64,000 nucleotides of DNA from Xestospongia muta. Its lineage: Eukaryota > Porifera > Demospongiae > Haplosclerida > Petrosiidae. Positions 61,336-64,000 of this stretch are shown piece by piece. The notes below the pieces were generated by a model. That model saw only the letters and a program-made list of their open reading frames with translations. It was not told where the DNA came from and searched no databases. Positions within the stretch are counted from its first letter, which is position 1. Each line of letters opens with the position of its first letter. The stretch lies in assembly GCA_963693285.1 (NCBI GenBank), contig OY848922.1:3274923-3338922 (forward strand), in the 5' to 3' direction. Made by a program: the position numbers and the translations under genes.

Positions 61336-64000
61336 GAAATTAACTGTGAAAACTGGTTAAATAAGCTGATCTAAAGAGTTTAGTAAGTTTATCTGTCTTA
61401 AATATACTAATAAAGTAGTCTAAATAGGTTAAAACTCTAAAATAAAGTGTTTAGAGCTTATTGAAAGTTAAAAAGATTAGAAAATAACTATGAAAACTGG
61501 TTAAATAAGCTGATCTAAAGAGTTTAGTAAGTTTATCTGTCTTAAATATACTAATAAAGTAGTCTAAATAGGTTAAAACTCTAAAATAAAGAGTTAAGAC
61601 CTTTTTGAAAGTTAAAAAAGATTAGAAATTAACTGTGAAAACTGGTTAAATAATCTGATCTAGGGAGTTTAGTAAGTTAATCTGTCTTAAATATACTAAT
61701 AAAATAGTCTAAATAGGTTAAAACTCAAAAAAAAAGTGTTTAGAGCTTTTTGAAAGTTAAAAAAGATTAGAAATTAAGTGCGAAAAATGGTTCAATAAGT
61801 TGATCTAAAGAGTTTAGTAACTTTAACCCTCTTAAATATACTAATAAAGTAGTCTAAATATTTAAAAATCTAAAAATTAAGAGTTTAGAGCTTTTTGAAA
61901 GTTAAAAAAGATTAGAAATTAAATGTGAAAGCTGGCTGAACAAGCTCATCTAAAGAGTTTAGTAAGTTTATCTGTCTTAAATATACTAATAAAGTAGTCT
62001 AAATAGGTTAAAACTCTACAATAAAGAGTTTATAGCTTTTTGAAAGTTAAAAAAGATTAGAAATTAACTGTGAAAAATGGTTAAATAAGCTGATCTAAAG
62101 AGTTTAGTAAGTTTCTCTGTCTTAAATATACTAATAAAGTAGTCGACATAAGTTAAAACTCTAAAAAAAGTGTTTGGAGCTTTTTGAAAGTTAAAAAAGA
62201 TTAGAAATTAAGTGTGAAAACTGGTTAAATAAGCTGATCTAAAGAGTTTAGTAAGTTTATCTGTCTTAAATACACTAATAAAGTAGTCTAAATAGGTTAA
62301 AACTCTAAAATAAAGAGTTTATAGCTTTTTGAAAGTTAAAAAAATTAGAAATTAACTGTTAAAAATGGTTAAATAAGCTGATCTAAAGAGTTTAGTAAGT
62401 TTCTCTGTCTTAAATATACTAATAAAGTAGTCGAAATAAGTTAAAACTCTAAAAAAAGTGTTTGGAGCTTTTTGAAAGTTAAAAAAGATTAGAAATTAAG
62501 TGTGAAAACTGGTGAAATAAGCTGATCTAAAGAGTTTAGTAAGTTTATTTGTCTTAAATATACTAATAAAGTAGTCTAAATAGGTTAAAACTCTAAAATA
62601 AACAGTTTAGAGCTTTTTGAAAGTTAAAAAAATTAGAAATTAACTGTGAAAACTGGTTAAATAAGCTGATCTAAAGAGTTTAGTAAGTTTATCTGTCTTA
62701 AATATACTAATAAAGTAGTCTAAATAGGTTAAAACTCTAAAATAAAGAGTTTAGAGCTTTTTGAAAGTTAAAAAAGATTAGAAATTAACTGTGAAAACTG
62801 GTTAAATAAGCTGATCTAAAGAGTTTAGTAAGTTTATCTGTCTTAAATATACTAATAAAGTAGTCTAAATAGGTTAAAACTATAAAATAAAGAGTTTATA
62901 GCTTTTTGAAAGTTAAAAAAGATTAGAAATTAAGTGTGAAAACTGGTTAAATAAGCTGATCTAAAGAGTTTAGTAAGTTTCTCTGTCTTAAATATACTAA
63001 TAAAGTAGTCGAAATAAGTTAAAACTCTAAAAAAAGTGTTTGGAGCTCTTTGAAAGTTAAAAAAGATTAGAAATTAACTGTGAAAACTGGTTAAATAAGC
63101 TGATCTAAAGAGTTTAGTAAGTTTATCTGTCTTAAATATACTAATAAAGTAGTCTAAAGAGGTTAAAACTCTAAAATAAAGAGTTTAGAGCTTCTTGAAA
63201 GTTAAAAAAGATTAGAAATTAACTGTGAAAACTCATTAAATAATCTGATCTAAAGAGTTATTAAGTTTATCTGTCTTAAATATACTAATAAAGTAGTCTA
63301 AATAGGTTAAAACTCTAAAATAAAAAGTTTAGACCTTTTTGAAAGTTAAAACAGATTAGAAATTAACTGTGAAAACTGGTTAAATAAGCTGATCTAAAGA
63401 GTTTAGTAAGTTTATCTGTCTTAAATATACTAATAAAGTAGTCTAAATAGGTTAAAACTCTAAAATAAAGAGTTTAGTGCTTTTAGAAATTTAAAAAAGA
63501 TTAGAAATTAAGTGTAAAAACTGGTTAAATAAGCTGATGTAAAGAGTTTAGTAAGTTTATCTGTCTTAGATATACTAATAAAGTAGTCTAAATAGGTTAA
63601 AACTCTAAAATAAAGACTTTAGAGCTTTTTCAAAGTTAAAAAAGATTAGAAATTAACTGTGAAAACTGGTTAAATAAGCTGATGTAAAGAGTTTAGTAAG
63701 TTTATCTGTCTTAAATATACTAATAAAGTCGTCTAAATAGGTTAAAACTCTAAAATAAAGAGTTTAGAGCTTTTAGAAAGTTAAAAAAGATTAGAAATTA
63801 ACTGTGAAAACTGGTTAAATAAGCTGATCTAAAGAGTTTAGTAAGTTTATCTGTCTTAAATATACTAATAAAGTAGTCTAAATAGGTTAAAACTCCAAAT
63901 TAAAGAGTTTAGAGCTTTCTGAAAGTTAAAAAAGATTAGAAATTAACTGTGAAAACTGGTTAAATAAGCTGATGTAAAGAGTTTAGTAAGTTTATCTGTC
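61336..64000 (+). repeat. 25/26-mer HOR, copy C, cut by the window end
   Basis: It continues the series. After the retained ACTCTACAATAAAG monomer the offset to B becomes 3761 bp (GTCGACATAAG 58381/62142; CTCATTAAATAATC 59470/63232), exactly one monomer more than before. From about 63,470 it departs from B (GTTTAGTGCTTTTAGAAATT) and runs as near-consensus monomers with TGATGTAAAG to the right edge. Confidence 0.88.

Larger units (their letters stand above)
3832..64000 (+). repeat. Main satellite array, 145-bp monomer, about 415 copies, runs off the right edge
   Basis: The period is 145 bp, measured for example from TAAAGAGTTT at 58981 to 59126 and from TTTAGAGCTT at 60001 to 60146. Landmarks in order are TTTAGAGCTTTTTGAAAG, TTAAAAAAGATTAGAAATTA, TGTGAAAACTGGTTAAATA, GCTGATCTAAAGAGTTTAG, TAAGTTTATCTGTCTTAAA, TATACTAATAAAGTAGTC and TAAATAGGTTAAAACTC. 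A typical unit has about 24 G and 11 C in 145 bp, contains no CpG, and has stops in every frame. Variation concentrates at a few places: the three bases after AAAATAAA (GAG, GTG, ACT, GAT) or the replacement AAAATAAACAA; the base in ATTAA(C/G/T)TG; AGCTGATC versus AGGTGATC, AGCGGATAT or AGCGGGTC; and AGTAGTCT versus AGAGGTCT or AGATGCCT. No transposon or foreign insertion of any size interrupts it. I do not recognise it as a named satellite family. Confidence 0.98.

Noticed and set aside
2127..64000. CRISPR array
   Set aside because: The repeats are 145 bp, directly adjacent and without unique spacers; this is a eukaryotic-type tandem satellite.
3832..64000. CENP-B box in the monomer
   Set aside because: The core TTCG....A..CGGG pattern is absent from the consensus. 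Variant units with AGCGGGTC or TTCGAGC do not carry the two halves together.
3832..64000. Iteron-type replication origin or yeast-like ARS elements
   Set aside because: AT-rich repeats superficially suggest this, but the motifs match only by composition, and hundreds of 145-bp copies do not fit an iteron cluster.
2127..64000. Telomeric or subtelomeric short repeats (TTAGGG-like)
   Set aside because: TTTAGAG, CTAAA and TTAGG strings occur only as parts of the 145-bp monomer and never as short tandem runs.
1..64000. TATA boxes, polyA signals (AATAAA) and terminator-like hairpins
   Set aside because: AATAAA and TATA-like strings occur in every monomer through base composition. Without genes or transcripts they carry no weight.

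Overview
This is a eukaryotic window, probably from an invertebrate animal, and it is almost entirely satellite DNA. About 97% of it (positions 2127 to 64000) is one tandem array with a 145-bp, roughly 24% GC monomer. Only the first 2.1 kb is non-satellite. I see no intact protein-coding gene, rRNA, tRNA or CRISPR array. The evidence for a eukaryote is the satellite itself, an (AC)n microsatellite, and a decayed PIF/Harbinger transposase of the HTH_Tnp_4 / DDE_Tnp_4 type. I cannot name the species.

Layout. Positions 2-456 hold the transposase relic: a helix-turn-helix region joined directly to the C-terminal end of the DDE domain, with two in-frame stops and a frameshift. Positions 457-2126 are AT-rich unique sequence with an (AC)n tract, a 10-bp-stem inverted repeat at 1719-1743, and a short coding-like stretch ending against the array. 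From 2127 to about 3816 the satellite runs on the minus strand as about 12.5 degenerate monomers of a distinct subfamily. At 3817-3831 the orientation flips, and about 415 plus-strand monomers follow to the end of the window. The array continues beyond the right edge, so its full size is unknown.

Organisation of the plus array. It is not a plain monomeric array. Shared rare variants show nested, overlapping higher-order repeats (HORs) of many sizes: 4-mers of 576-577 bp (4.2-5.9, 46.0-47.0 and 52.6-53.5 kb), a 3-mer of 433 bp (8.0-8.9 kb), an 18/19-mer of about 2.75 kb (10.6-15.9 kb), a 19-mer of 2745 bp containing a 1010-bp 7-mer pair (18.0-22.4 kb), a 25-mer of 3622 bp with a third partial copy (23.4-32.3 kb), a 10-mer (31.4-33.7 kb), an 8-mer (34.4-36.8 kb), a 7-mer (42.3-45 kb), a 40-mer of 5774 bp (45-55 kb) and a 25/26-mer in almost three copies (54-64 kb). 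Copies differ mostly by gain or loss of whole 145-bp monomers, which fits repeated unequal exchange or amplification in register.

Interpretation. The left end looks like a true array edge: degenerate, inverted and next to unique DNA. Monomers become more uniform to the right. A monomer length close to the DNA on a nucleosome core, together with layered HORs, makes a centromeric or pericentromeric satellite a reasonable hypothesis, but nothing in the sequence proves it. HOR boundaries given below are approximate, because any phase of a tandem repeat is equivalent; offsets were read from matching rare variants.
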